Shown here piece by piece: positions 41,978-53,914 of a stretch of 64,000 bases of DNA; position 1 is the stretch's first letter, and every line of letters begins with the position of its first letter. Source of the stretch: DASRFR01 sp035651455 (GTDB taxonomy: Bacteria; Acidobacteriota; Terriglobia; Terriglobales; Acidobacteriaceae); assembly GCA_035651455.1 (NCBI GenBank), contig DASRFR010000058.1:620001-684000 (forward strand). The letters are read 5' to 3'. The translations under genes and the position numbers were made by a program. Below the pieces are notes generated by a model. The model was not told the origin of the DNA, made no database searches, and saw nothing but the letters and a program-made list of their open reading frames with translations.

Positions 41978-44791
41978 TCAAGCCTGAGCGGCTGGCAGGC
42001 CAGTTGCCCTCCGTTGTTTCCGCAAATCCTCCCACATGCTCATGACGCGGGATTTCAGCTCAGCGGTAAGTGCTTCGTACGCCTTCTCAGACGCCTCGAG
42101 TTCCGGCGTGGGGTAGATTGGCTTGCCGAATGCCAGACGCAAGGGAGCCCACTTTTGGAATGATCTGCCCCGTGGCCATGCATCGTGAAAGCCCTCAATC
42201 GCTACCGGGACAATCGGAACTTGAAGATGGATGGCCAGTATGGCGGCGCCTTTTTTGAATGCCTTCGGTGGGCCATCGATGCTGCGCTCGCCTTCCGGGT
42301 AGAGCATCAGGATGCGACCGTGCCGCAGGCCGAACGCTCCGGCACGCATTGCCGGAATAAGGTTCGCGTCGGGGTCTACGACGATGACTCGAAGTTGCCG
42401 CGCCAGCCAACGCAGAAATCCTGAACCGAAGATTTCGCTCGTGCCCACCTCGAACAATTCGCGAAACACCCGCCACGGCAGCACGCTTCCCAGAATAATC
42501 GGGTCGAGAAAACTCTGGTGATTCGAAGAGAGGATGCAAGCTCCTTGGCTGGGCAGGTTCTCCAGTCCGCTCACATGCAAGTCAAAGCGGTCGAGAGCAA
42601 TGACCTGAACCAGCCGTGACAGCAGAAACCACAACCCCTCTCTGAAGCGCTGGGGTTCGGCCAAGGCCTGCACCTCGGGATCGTTGGAAGGCTCTTCTAA
42701 AACCGCTTTCCACCCTCTACCTTGGCTGTGTGACGGATGTGCGGAGGCGCCTGCAGTGGCGCTTTGCCCCACGGCATCTACCAACTGCCGGACGGTGTAG
42801 ATCTCTGCCAGCCGGGATTCGTCGATGTTGCCCCCTAACCGTTCTTCGAGTGCAGCAAGAAGTTCCACTCGCTGCATGGAGTCGAGCCCAAGATCCAGTT
42901 CCAAGTTGTGATCAGGACGAATCGTGTCCACCTTGCGTCGCGCTCTTTCCTTGATCACGGCGAGCGCCTCTGGCACTGGTGGACGCTCCATCCAGGCCTG
43001 ATCTTCCTCAGTCAATGGGCGTTCTGGTGACAGTTCCCCACTGCCGTCCTGCGACCGCCGATTCGCGCGTACCCGCTTTTCTATCTCGAACCGCTTCAAC
43101 TTCCGCGTGGTCGTACGCGGCAGGTCCTCCTGCCAGAATTCGTAACTGCCGAGTCGCTTCGTCGACGCCAACTTCGCCGATAAGCTTTCGATATCGAAGC
43201 GAATGACCTCTTTCGCGTTCACGATTTTGCGCTGCTTGAGGACGTCAAAGTTGGGGACAATCACGGCATGCAGCCGTTCGGACGTGGCATCGCCGGGCCG
43301 TGCTTCCAATCCCATAACGCAGATTTCTTTAATGAACGGCGACTTCGCATATTGTTCTTCGATCTCTTCCGGATAAATATTCTTTCCATTGCTGAGGACA
43401 ATCACATCCTTCTCGCGGCCCGTGAGGAAGAGGTTGCCATCGTCATCGAAATAGCCTAGATCGCCCGTGTGCAGCCAACCATCTCGCAAAACAGCTTGCG
43501 TCGCATCGGGACGGTTCCAATACCCTTTCATGACGATCGCTCCCCGGATCGCGACTTCGCCCGATGCTGGCGCTCCATTCTCTTTCACTTGTGCGTTAAT
43601 AATTCGTCCTTCCACGCCGGAAAGTGGTTTGCCAACCGAACCGATCACATTGTCACCGGGCCGGGTAACGAATGCGCCTCCGGTCGTTTCGGTCAATCCA
43701 TACGCTTGCAGCACGTCAATTCCCAGATCGTAAAACGCCTGCCCGATCGAGGGCTCAAAGCGCGAGCCTCCGGTCACCAGGAAGCGCATCCTCGGGCCGA
43801 ATGTCCGATGGATTGCAGGAAAGAAAGTTCGGCCGGCGTTGATGCCCAGCTTTCGCAGCTTGCGGTTCACGCCCATCAACCATGGAAGGAGCCGCTGGGC
43901 GAGTGCGCCTCGCTTCGCGACCTCTTGCAGGATGCGTTCGTGGATCAGGTAAAAGAACTGCGGAACCACCGCGAAAGCCGTGATATTGCGCTCACGCAAT
44001 GCGCGGAGCAATTCGGTTGTGTTTAGCGTCTCCAGGTACACCACCCGCGATCCGGCCACCAGCGGAAGAAACAGATTCGCCATCTGCGCCAGCACGTGGA
44101 AGAGCGGAAGTACGCCAAGCAGCGCGTCGGTGGGGCCAATATGAAAAAGGCCAAACACGGCTGATGCTTCCCCGATCAGGTTGGCATGGGTCAGCATCAC
44201 CCCTTTTGGATCTGCCGTGGTTCCGGACGTGTACACCAGGGAAGCAATCGATTCGGCATCTCCTGGGCTCGCGCGGAAGTCGCCAGGGCCCTCGGCGAAA
44301 ATGCGATCCAGCTTTCCCATCAAATGGGCGGACCGTCCCTCCTCCGTTGTGTTCGCCACATCCCAATTCGTGCGCTGACCTTCGGCAATGTTCCCGTTCG
44401 CCAGCACAAGCCCAACTTTTATGGAACGAGCAGCGTCGCGCGCGATCTCCAGATGTTTGTCATCGACCACCATTACAGAACTGCCGCTGTCTTTCAGCAG
44501 CTTGACAACCTGCTCCGCATGCAGGGCAGTATCGAGCGGAACGACCGTACATCCAGCGGCAATGGTGCCCAGGTATACAGCCACCCAGCGTGGGCTGTTG
44601 TCGGCTAGAATTGCGACCCGGCTTCCCGGCTCTATGCGTTGTTCATGCAGCCACCGTCCGAACGACTCTGCCATTTTCCGCAGTTCCGAGTAGGTATGGC
44701 TCTCAACCCGTTCACCGCGCTGGATTTCGACGGCGACGTTCTCTGGCCAGCGTTCTCCACACTCCAGGAAACGATCGTAGAAAGTAGACAT
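41978..44791 (-). CDS. Acyl-activating enzyme / ACP / acyltransferase fusion
   Basis: Three domains stand in one chain of 937 residues. The first 600 or so are an AMP-forming acyl-CoA/ACP synthetase with SLVYTSGTTADPKGVML, QAYGLTETTG, LHTGDLGYFDDDGN and GREKDVIVLSNGKN. A short ACP domain follows (LDLGLDSMQRVELL, Ser for phosphopantetheine). The last 230 residues are a PlsC-type acyltransferase with NHQSFLDP (HX4D) and YPEGERSIDG. It should activate a fatty acid, hold it on its own ACP and transfer it to a lysolipid or glycerol phosphate at the membrane. E. coli Aas has the reverse domain order. ATG 44791 is preferred over TTG 44836. Confidence 0.93.
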   Translation of the reverse strand: MSTFYDRFLECGERWPENVAVEIQRGERVESHTYSELRKMAESFGRWLHEQRIEPGSRVAILADNSPRWVAVYLGTIAAGCTVVPLDTALHAEQVVKLLKDSGSSVMVVDDKHLEIARDAARSIKVGLVLANGNIAEGQRTNWDVANTTEEGRSAHLMGKLDRIFAEGPGDFRASPGDAESIASLVYTSGTTADPKGVMLTHANLIGEASAVFGLFHIGPTDALLGVLPLFHVLAQMANLFLPLVAGSRVVYLETLNTTELLRALRERNITAFAVVPQFFYLIHERILQEVAKRGALAQRLLPWLMGVNRKLRKLGINAGRTFFPAIHRTFGPRMRFLVTGGSRFEPSIGQAFYDLGIDVLQAYGLTETTGGAFVTRPGDNVIGSVGKPLSGVEGRIINAQVKENGAPASGEVAIRGAIVMKGYWNRPDATQAVLRDGWLHTGDLGYFDDDGNLFLTGREKDVIVLSNGKNIYPEEIEEQYAKSPFIKEICVMGLEARPGDATSERLHAVIVPNFDVLKQRKIVNAKEVIRFDIESLSAKLASTKRLGSYEFWQEDLPRTTTRKLKRFEIEKRVRANRRSQDGSGELSPERPLTEEDQAWMERPPVPEALAVIKERARRKVDTIRPDHNLELDLGLDSMQRVELLAALEERLGGNIDESRLAEIYTVRQLVDAVGQSATAGASAHPSHSQGRGWKAVLEEPSNDPEVQALAEPQRFREGLWFLLSRLVQVIALDRFDLHVSGLENLPSQGACILSSNHQSFLDPIILGSVLPWRVFRELFEVGTSEIFGSGFLRWLARQLRVIVVDPDANLIPAMRAGAFGLRHGRILMLYPEGERSIDGPPKAFKKGAAILAIHLQVPIVPVAIEGFHDAWPRGRSFQKWAPLRLAFGKPIYPTPELEASEKAYEALTAELKSRVMSMWEDLRKQRRATGLPAAQA

Positions 44792-45032
44792 GAAAGGGAC
44801 GGCGGAACTATAGCGGAAGCCACCTTGCTGCGACAAATAACACGCATGGGTGCAGACAGCGCCGCTTCATCCATGACCTTCACTCCCTGCGCTCAGGCAT
44901 AATCAGGTTCTTCCGCGTCGCTTCGGAGGTGTACGTTCTGATCCAACTCTCACGTCGTCGGCATCTAATATGTTAGGCTTCTAAATACCTGTATATTGCA
45001 GGCTTAACGGCGCCCACCAAAGGAATTTTGTC

Positions 45033-48029
<2,997 letters not shown>

Positions 48030-48343
48030 GCTGGTTTTGCGGCTACCCCACTCGCTATCTTGTTCTCAGCTACTCTGCTCGAGCCCAAAGAGGTTGACAC
48101 ACGGACTAGTTCGTGAGTTTAAGCTCGCTCTGAATCGCATCCCGTTTTCCAGAGCCGTCCTCAGTTTTTCCACAAGGTGATCCCCTGAAACCCTTGCTGG
48201 ACGCGCTTTTCCCGGGCCTTTCACCTGATCAGATTTTTGCCGCGCGTACTCAGCTAGCGGCTGATTTTTCCCGTGAGTTCCTCATTGACAAAAAATTATG
48301 GCGGGCTAGAATACGGCAGTTTTTTTGCCTATAAAATCTAAAT
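48030..48343. other. Gap between secA and purC
   Basis: About 314 bases. A frame without a start codon (about 48100-48330) reads somewhat protein-like (LLDALFPGLSPDQIFAARTQ) but has no ATG, GTG or ribosome binding site, so I do not call it. The last bases before purC are A/T-rich and probably hold its promoter. No purine riboswitch was recognised. Confidence 0.45.
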
Positions 48344-49255
48344 ATGAGCTCCCAACTTCTCGATTCCGTCCTCCTGCAAACTGATTTCCCCGAATTGGAA
48401 CTTTACGCAAGCGGCAAAGTGCGAGACGTATACCGCTTGGATAACGAACACCTGCTCTTCGTAGCCACTGACCGGATTTCGGCATTCGATTACGTCCTCG
48501 CCACCGGTATTCCTAACAAAGGAAGCGTTCTCACCCAGATTTCTCTTTTCTGGTTTGACTATCTCAAAGACATCGTTCCCAATCACCTGGTCACCGCCGA
48601 CGTCAGCCGCTATCCCTCATCGGTGATGAAGTACGTCGACCAGCTCCGCGGCCGCTCCATGATGGTCATGCGCGGCGAGATGTTCCCCGTAGAGTGCGTG
48701 GTGCGCGGCTACCTCTCCGGTTCGGGATGGAAAGAGTACAACACGAGCGGCAAAGTTTGCGGCATTGAACTCCCTAGTGGCCTCAAGGAATCCGACCGGT
48801 TACCGGAGCCAATTTTCACCCCGGCTACCAAGGCGACCACGGGCCACGACATCAATATTTCCTTCGAAGAGATGTGCAAGATTGTGGATCCCGAAGCCAG
48901 CCGACAGTTGCGCGACATCAGCCTGAGACTTTATAAGCAGGCGGCCGACTATGCGCGCCAGCACGGGATCATCATTGCGGATACCAAGTTTGAATTTGGC
49001 CGCACTTCGCTAGGCATCACGCTTGCCGACGAGGTGCTAACGCCCGATTCTTCCCGCTTCTGGCCGGCAGACACCTATCAGCCCGGCCGGGCGCAGGAAT
49101 CGTTCGACAAACAGTATGTGCGAGATTACCTGGAAGAAATTCACTGGAACAAGCAACCGCCCGCTCCGGCATTGCCGGTCGAGGTCGCGCGCCGTACCAG
49201 CGAAAAGTATCTTGAAGCCTATCGCCAACTCACAGGGCGCGAGTTGGTCGTGTGA
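48344..49255 (+). CDS. purC: SAICAR synthetase
   Basis: This enzyme ligates aspartate to CAIR in purine biosynthesis, using ATP. The 303 residues have the expected GKVRDVYRL ATP-loop, ATDRISAFDYVLATGIPNKGSVL, VVRGYLSGSGWKEY and IADTKFEFGRT, with the end FDKQYVRDYLEEI. The length is that of the longer bacterial/eukaryotic-like group, and no fusion to another purine enzyme is seen. The start gives the usual short N-terminus. It is followed after 70 bases by a CvpA-type gene in the same direction; linkage of purine genes to cvpA is also found in E. coli (cvpA-purF). Confidence 0.97.
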   Translation: MSSQLLDSVLLQTDFPELELYASGKVRDVYRLDNEHLLFVATDRISAFDYVLATGIPNKGSVLTQISLFWFDYLKDIVPNHLVTADVSRYPSSVMKYVDQLRGRSMMVMRGEMFPVECVVRGYLSGSGWKEYNTSGKVCGIELPSGLKESDRLPEPIFTPATKATTGHDINISFEEMCKIVDPEASRQLRDISLRLYKQAADYARQHGIIIADTKFEFGRTSLGITLADEVLTPDSSRFWPADTYQPGRAQESFDKQYVRDYLEEIHWNKQPPAPALPVEVARRTSEKYLEAYRQLTGRELVV

Positions 49256-49325
49256 TCCATGTCGCTGACGGTTCCCGTCAGGTTCGTATCTCGTGTTCGG
49301 GCCTGATCACCAGGAGGGGAACTCC

Positions 49326-49895
49326 TTGAGCGGCACGGATTGGGCAATCCTTTTAGCCATTGTCCTGTCCGCCGCAGGCGCAGCTGCCGAAGGCTTCTTT
49401 CACGAAGCTTTTGGCGTGGCTGGCCTGATCGTCGGGTATTTGCTGGCTGCCTGGCAGTACCGGCGTCTGGCGAATTGGTTTGCGCCGAACTTGAAGTCGC
49501 CGTGGTTAGGCGAGATTTCCGCATTCCTGCTCATTTTTTTTGGCGTGCTCTTGCTGGCGGGGATCATCGGCCGTATCGCGCGATGGGCGGTAAAAGAAGC
49601 TGGCCTCAGCTGGTTGGACCGGATTTTCGGCGCTGCTTTAGGTGTGGTGAAAGGCGCCTTGCTCGTTTCGGTCGTACTGCTGGGAATGGCCGCCTTTACT
49701 CCCACGTCACGGTGGCTGCAAGGTTCGCAACTCGCGCCGTACTTCCTGGTAGCGGGGCGCGCTGCAATTTGGGTGGCGCCCTCGGAATTGCGCGCACGGT
49801 TTTATCAAGGGCTGGATCTGTTGCGGCAACCCGCTAAGGCCCCCGACGCAGGCAATTCGGCTTCGACGCCCCAGGCGGGCACGCAGCAACATTAG
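49326..49895 (+). CDS. cvpA: CvpA-family membrane protein
   Basis: The 189 residues hold four or five hydrophobic helices: WAILLAIVLSAAGAAAEGF, GVAGLIVGYLLAAWQY, ISAFLLIFFGVLLLAGIIGRIA and GVVKGALLVSVVLLGMAAF. This is the CvpA layout, linked to colicin V export and to bile-salt and envelope tolerance. The TTG at 49326 is chosen because AGGAGGGG lies 8 bases before it; an earlier in-frame start at 49293 has no site. The C-terminal 30 residues are Ala/Pro/Gly-rich and look disordered. It lies behind purC and before a Fis-type gene. Function of the family is only partly known. Confidence 0.85.
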   Translation: MSGTDWAILLAIVLSAAGAAAEGFFHEAFGVAGLIVGYLLAAWQYRRLANWFAPNLKSPWLGEISAFLLIFFGVLLLAGIIGRIARWAVKEAGLSWLDRIFGAALGVVKGALLVSVVLLGMAAFTPTSRWLQGSQLAPYFLVAGRAAIWVAPSELRARFYQGLDLLRQPAKAPDAGNSASTPQAGTQQH

Positions 49896-49957
49896 CGCTA
49901 TTTATCGAACCCTATTCATCTGAAGCGGTACGACGCCAGTGAAGAAAGAGAGCCCCT

Positions 49958-50236
49958 GTGAAAGATCAGCTCGAAGCGCTTATCCTGCAGATGTACAAGA
50001 GCAACATCCTCTACTCGGAAGCGGTTCGCGAATTCAAGAAGCGTTTCATCCTCACCGTGCTTCAGGAAAACAAGGGCAACCAGTGCCGCGCGGCCCGACA
50101 ACTTGGTATGCACCGCAACACCCTCAGCCGCACCATCAATGAACTGAAAATCGATGTTCGGCAACTAAGGGATGGTGTAAGACGTCCTCCCCGCAGCGCC
50201 CGGCCCATGGCGCTCGAAAAGAAAGCCGCCCGCTAG
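49958..50236 (+). CDS. Fis-type helix-turn-helix regulator
   Basis: The 92 residues have a Fis/NtrC-type C-terminal DNA-binding segment: FILTVLQENKGNQCRAARQLGMHRNTLSRTINEL. The N-terminal helix (LEALILQMYKSNILYSEAVREFKKR) could dimerise. A basic tail of about 25 residues (RRPPRSARPMALEKKAAR) follows. This is the small Fis-like form found outside gamma-proteobacteria and may act as a nucleoid or local regulator. GTG start. It is 62 bases past the CvpA gene and converges with a TPR gene across a terminator at 50267. Confidence 0.88.
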   Translation: MKDQLEALILQMYKSNILYSEAVREFKKRFILTVLQENKGNQCRAARQLGMHRNTLSRTINELKIDVRQLRDGVRRPPRSARPMALEKKAAR

Positions 50237-50266
50237 CAGCGATTCCGGTATTTGGACCAAAAAGAT

Positions 50267-50289
50267 AAGGCAGCCAGAACGGCTGCCTT
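50267..50289 (-). terminator. Terminator of the TPR gene
   Basis: A perfect 9-base stem (50267-50275, 50281-50289) with a 5-base loop lies between convergent genes. Read on the minus strand it is followed by ATCTTTTTGG, so it ends the TPR transcript. It may also stop the Fis-type transcript on the plus strand. Confidence 0.85.
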
Positions 50290-50307
50290 CCAGGGACATC
50301 ATAGATC

Positions 50308-51636
50308 TTACTGTGGCTGTGCAGACGGGCGATGATGCACGGGCCGCCGTGGCGTTGTTTTCGGAGCTGCCTTGGTCAACAGCGCTCCCTTGTTCATCTG
50401 CATAATAAAGGGGCTGGGCGTGTACGACTCCGGCGTTCCTTCAAAATCCAGGCTCTGACCTTCCTTCGGCATCAGCCGGGCGGGAATTGGCCCCGTCATT
50501 TCCAGAACGATGTCGGTGCGTTTCTGATCGATGTCATCCACGCTGCCCGCTAGTTCCAATTTGTCCGGGCTGACTTTGATTACCTGGGCTTGCATCTGCA
50601 AAGGCACGCCTTTGATAGCGCTCCAGACCTTGTCGGCATCTTCCTGCTTACCAGCGGACAGCACCAGTTCCCACTCACCAAAGCTCATATCTTTCGGCTG
50701 CTTGGTCTTTACCAGGTCAGCAGCCTGTTCGGCCGGGGTCGGAGGAGGAGGAGCGGCAGCAATGGTGAAGCCTGCCGGCGGGAGCGGCGTAGTCTTTGCC
50801 TGCGCCAGCAGGTCGGTCCAGCCTTGATCGTTTCCGTGATATTTCGTGTACTGCTTCTGCCCGTAACTGGTAATCTGCGCTTGCGCCGGAGACCCGGCAG
50901 CTAAATTCGCCGCCCTCGCGATAAAAAATAGGCCGTTGATGTAATCCGGAGGAGTTGATGTCAGGTAAGCCAATGCCAGCGGATAAACATCGCGCAAGTT
51001 GTTTGGATCACCTTCCACCGAGGCCCGCAGGTATTCCTGCGCCTTCTTGGAATCCTTGTTTTGCAGGGCAGCAATGCCCGCCGCTCCATTGAAGATGACA
51101 CCCGTCTGTTTTTTCAGCTTGTCCCAATCGGCATCACTGATGCCATCCGGCTTTGAGGCCGTCTTAATGGCCTGCAGTCCCTGTTCTCCGTACTTCGCCG
51201 CGTCGGCCAGGTTTTGTTGAGGATTCTGGTTGGCTTCTGCCGCGGCGCGCTTGGTGTAGGCAAGCAGGGCCAGCGCGCGCAGGTTATTCGGATTCGCCTG
51301 CAGCACCCGCTGGGCCGTCTCATCCATCTTGGCGGCATTGCCAGTCTGCTGATAGGCGCCCATCAATGCTTCCAATGCGTCTTCCTTCATGACGCTGTTG
51401 GGGTACTGGTTGACGAATGCCTCTAACCCGCTGATCTTGGCATTGGGATCTTGCTGCTGAATGGCGCCCACGTAAGCGTTGTATTCGGCCGGATCTTTAA
51501 TTTCCTTCTTCTGTTGTGCCGGCTGCGTGCCAGGCTGTTGCCCCGCGGGCGCGGAAGCAGCCGGTTGCTGTGCGGCGGCCCCTCCCGCCATCGTCACAGC
51601 CAAAGCAAGCACAATTCTGAGTCGGATTCTCTTCAT
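50308..51636 (-). CDS. Exported TPR-repeat protein
   Basis: The 442 residues start with a signal peptide (LRIVLALAVTMAGGAAAQ) and a Gln/Pro/Ala-rich linker. Several TPR-like helix pairs follow from about residue 50 to 280 (AYVGAIQQQDPNAKISGLEAFVNQYPNS, QQTGNAAKMDETAQRVLQANPNNLRALALLAY). The last part, about 300-400, looks like a small beta domain (VWSAIKGVPLQMQAQVIKVSPDKLELAGSVDD), then a basic Pro/His-rich tail. It is probably periplasmic and a scaffold for other envelope proteins. It stands alone with a terminator. Family known only by fold. Confidence 0.82.
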   Translation of the reverse strand: MKRIRLRIVLALAVTMAGGAAAQQPAASAPAGQQPGTQPAQQKKEIKDPAEYNAYVGAIQQQDPNAKISGLEAFVNQYPNSVMKEDALEALMGAYQQTGNAAKMDETAQRVLQANPNNLRALALLAYTKRAAAEANQNPQQNLADAAKYGEQGLQAIKTASKPDGISDADWDKLKKQTGVIFNGAAGIAALQNKDSKKAQEYLRASVEGDPNNLRDVYPLALAYLTSTPPDYINGLFFIARAANLAAGSPAQAQITSYGQKQYTKYHGNDQGWTDLLAQAKTTPLPPAGFTIAAAPPPPTPAEQAADLVKTKQPKDMSFGEWELVLSAGKQEDADKVWSAIKGVPLQMQAQVIKVSPDKLELAGSVDDIDQKRTDIVLEMTGPIPARLMPKEGQSLDFEGTPESYTPSPFIMQMNKGALLTKAAPKTTPRRPVHHRPSAQPQ

Positions 51637-51936
51637 CAGTCTAGCTCCTTGAACTCTCGGGAAAATTGCGACGGTCCTGCCCCGGGCTCATCCAAGCGCT
51701 TGGCCCGGTTCTGCGAACGAGCACGGCTCACGCCAGTGCGAAAGGCCCCGGAGAAAGTTCAGAACATCATGCAACTTCCTCGAACTGAAACGTTTTTCCG
51801 GTGAGCGGATTATAAGGATGTGGTCCGTCATCTGGCAAGCAAGTTGCGGACGCAAGCCCCTTGTTACGTAAGATGCACAAAAACTCTCAAGTGATGGATT
51901 CGCCATTGCCAGCCTTCTCATCTAAGTTCACTTGCT
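51637..51936. other. Divergent intergenic region
   Basis: About 300 bases between the leftward TPR gene and the rightward SDR gene hold no supported gene. It must contain both promoters. Confidence 0.45.
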
Positions 51937-52653
51937 ATGGATAATCAAACGCTTTCTGGACAGGTTTCGCTGGTTACCGGTGCCGGACAGGGCATTGGCG
52001 CTGCGATTGCCAAAAAACTGGCTTCCCTGGCTGCTTCCGTGGTTTTGTGTGGAAGACATCGCGAACCACTCGAGAATACTGCCCGACAGTTCACTAGAGC
52101 TGCGAAAACCGAAGTGCTGATTTGCGATGTGACCGACAGGCATTCTGTCGAATCCCTCGCGCACTCGGTGGAACAACGATTTGGCCGCATAGATATCCTG
52201 GTAAACAACGCCGGAATTGGCGGCGCGGGTGGGCCGCTTCATGAACTTGCGCCCGAGGTGTGGGACCAGGTGATTAACACCAATTTACGTGGCGTTTACT
52301 ACTGTATTCGCGCATTCGCCCCCTTGATGATTCGGTCCGGAGGCGGGCATATAGTGAACATTTCTTCTCTCGCCGGCAAGAATCCTCTTCCCAATGGCGC
52401 TGCGTATGCGGCTTCTAAATGGGGATTGAATGGCCTGAGCTATTCAGTGGCAGAGGAGCTGCGAAACCATAAAATCCGCGTCTCCGTCGTGTGTCCCGGT
52501 TCCGTTCATACCGACTTCAGCCCATTCAGCAAGAAAGATGCTTCAAAGATGCTGCAACCGGAAGATGTGGCACACGCGGTCGAAATGTTGGTTACGCAGG
52601 CGCCGCAATCGTTCGCCAGTGAGATCCTGCTTCGGCCAACCTTGAAGCCCTAG
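51937..52653 (+). CDS. Short-chain dehydrogenase/reductase
   Basis: The 238 residues are a classical SDR: the nucleotide loop TGAGQGIGAA near the start, NNAGIGG about residue 90, the catalytic Ser in VNISSLAGK and YAASK with the Tyr-Lys pair. It ends in the FabG-like style (VCPGSVHTDFSPF). The loss of acid after the second strand and CGRHRE point to NADPH preference. Substrate not readable; 3-oxoacyl-ACP reductase-like activity is possible. It stands alone and is followed by a convergent zinc-ribbon gene. Confidence 0.9.
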   Translation: MDNQTLSGQVSLVTGAGQGIGAAIAKKLASLAASVVLCGRHREPLENTARQFTRAAKTEVLICDVTDRHSVESLAHSVEQRFGRIDILVNNAGIGGAGGPLHELAPEVWDQVINTNLRGVYYCIRAFAPLMIRSGGGHIVNISSLAGKNPLPNGAAYAASKWGLNGLSYSVAEELRNHKIRVSVVCPGSVHTDFSPFSKKDASKMLQPEDVAHAVEMLVTQAPQSFASEILLRPTLKP

Positions 52654-52714
52654 ATTCGGTGCCGTAGATGTGGAACAACGCGGCTGAAGGTCTTCCCCAC
52701 ATTGTCCGTCAAAC

Positions 52715-53137
52715 CTATTTTTTAAACAGATTTTCGAAGGCGGTCCGCGCGTCATTGACCCGTGCGGCGCCCGCTGAGGTTTCTTTCTCCATGGTTATCC
52801 GGATGGAATATGCGGGGCAGTTGTTGCGCACGTCCTTGCGTGGAATTCGCTCCAGGATTGGCTGGTTGCATTCAAACCGGCTCGAGGGATCGAAATGAGT
52901 GCACTGTTTACAGGAGTGCAGTTCAAATGCACATTTCGGACATTGCCCCACCGGCTCCGCCAAACTTTGCAGCACCGTGCCACACTGTGAGCAACGCGAC
53001 ACGGTTCGTGTCCCCGGCATCTGGATGGCCCGTGGCCCAAAGGTTTCCTGTTTTTTCGGCCGCTCGGCGGCCTTTTGCGGCTCGGGGCCGCTGTCCTGAT
53101 ACCCGCGCTGACGATATTTTCGATCGGACACAGGCAT
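52715..53137 (-). CDS. Zinc-ribbon protein of unknown function
   Basis: The 140 residues start with a charged, probably disordered lead (about 45). Then come CSQCG, CPKCAFELHSCKQC, a single C in FECNQ, and another in NNCPAYS, so eight Cys in two likely zinc sites. It ends in a helix (NDARTAFENLFKK). This is a soluble zinc-binding protein of a kind often annotated hypothetical in Acidobacteriota. I do not recognise a named family. The start at 53137 follows AGGAGG. It lies between an SDR and a pilin gene. Confidence 0.78.
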   Translation of the reverse strand: MPVSDRKYRQRGYQDSGPEPQKAAERPKKQETFGPRAIQMPGTRTVSRCSQCGTVLQSLAEPVGQCPKCAFELHSCKQCTHFDPSSRFECNQPILERIPRKDVRNNCPAYSIRITMEKETSAGAARVNDARTAFENLFKK

Positions 53138-53263
53138 GCCTCCTGACTTCACTTTCGTTAGTTTCTCGTGGGAAGCCCAATCATGCGGAACCGGCGGGGA
53201 CGGTCGCACTGTATCGAGCCATTATCTCGCACTCGCAGCCCGCAGTCAGTACTCATAACACAG

Positions 53264-53770
53264 CTATTCCATGGGAATCGATGCGCGGCAATGTGCGGTA
53301 TCCGGCGGACGCGTGCTCTTCTCCACGTTCGGCAAGTAGCGGATCACGTTATCCGACATTGAACAAAAGACTCGTACCCCGCTCTTGTTGTAAATCTGGG
53401 GAGCGGCCGCGGCCGTGTAATCGATCGCGATTCCATTCCTCGACCAGCTGTTCGCCAGTGCTGTGAAGCTGTAGCCGTCCTCCTCACCTGTGGCCAACTG
53501 CGGATTGACCAGGCAAGCCGACGAAGGCGTCGGATGACACGGCTTTGCCCCTCCAAGATCCGCCAGTTTAGCGGCAAAGCCCAGTGTAGGGTATGTGACC
53601 TGGTACGAGGTTTCCGCCTGGTTGATCTCGCGGATCGATGAGATCGCCGCGGCTTCATTTGCGGCAATTCGCGAACGCAGAATACGTGGGAACATCAGTG
53701 CCGCGATCACTACCAGCAGCGCAACTGTGATCAGCAATTCCACCAGCGTGTAGCCAGATGCGGACTTCAT
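53264..53770 (-). CDS. Type IV pilin-like / pseudopilin protein
   Basis: The 168 residues open with a prepilin signal: SASG|YTLVELLITVALLVVIAALMFP. Cleavage after Gly and a Glu at mature position 5 are as in type IV pilins, although the first mature residue is Tyr and not Phe. The body has the usual helix with ANEAAAISSIREINQAETSYQ, then a beta region with Cys pairs (AKPCHPTPSSACL). A longer frame upstream on this strand is rejected, as it lacks pilin features and overlaps the opposite gene. No assembly genes are next to it. Confidence 0.85.
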   Translation of the reverse strand: MKSASGYTLVELLITVALLVVIAALMFPRILRSRIAANEAAAISSIREINQAETSYQVTYPTLGFAAKLADLGGAKPCHPTPSSACLVNPQLATGEEDGYSFTALANSWSRNGIAIDYTAAAAPQIYNKSGVRVFCSMSDNVIRYLPNVEKSTRPPDTAHCRASIPME

Positions 53771-53914
53771 CCATGCCTTTCGCGACAACCCAGCATACCG
53801 CGTTCCCTGCCGCCCGCCGTGCGGATTTGCTACAGTACTGCCGAGGTTAGTGGTCGGAGCGTTTATCTGGAGCAGCCTTTGATTCCTTTGCATTCGCATG
53901 GTGACTGTCGCTTG

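Noticed and set aside
48100..48330. Start-less plus frame with a LLDALFPGLSPDQIFAAR segment
   Set aside because: Composition is suggestive but there is no start codon or ribosome binding site; noted in the gap entry only.
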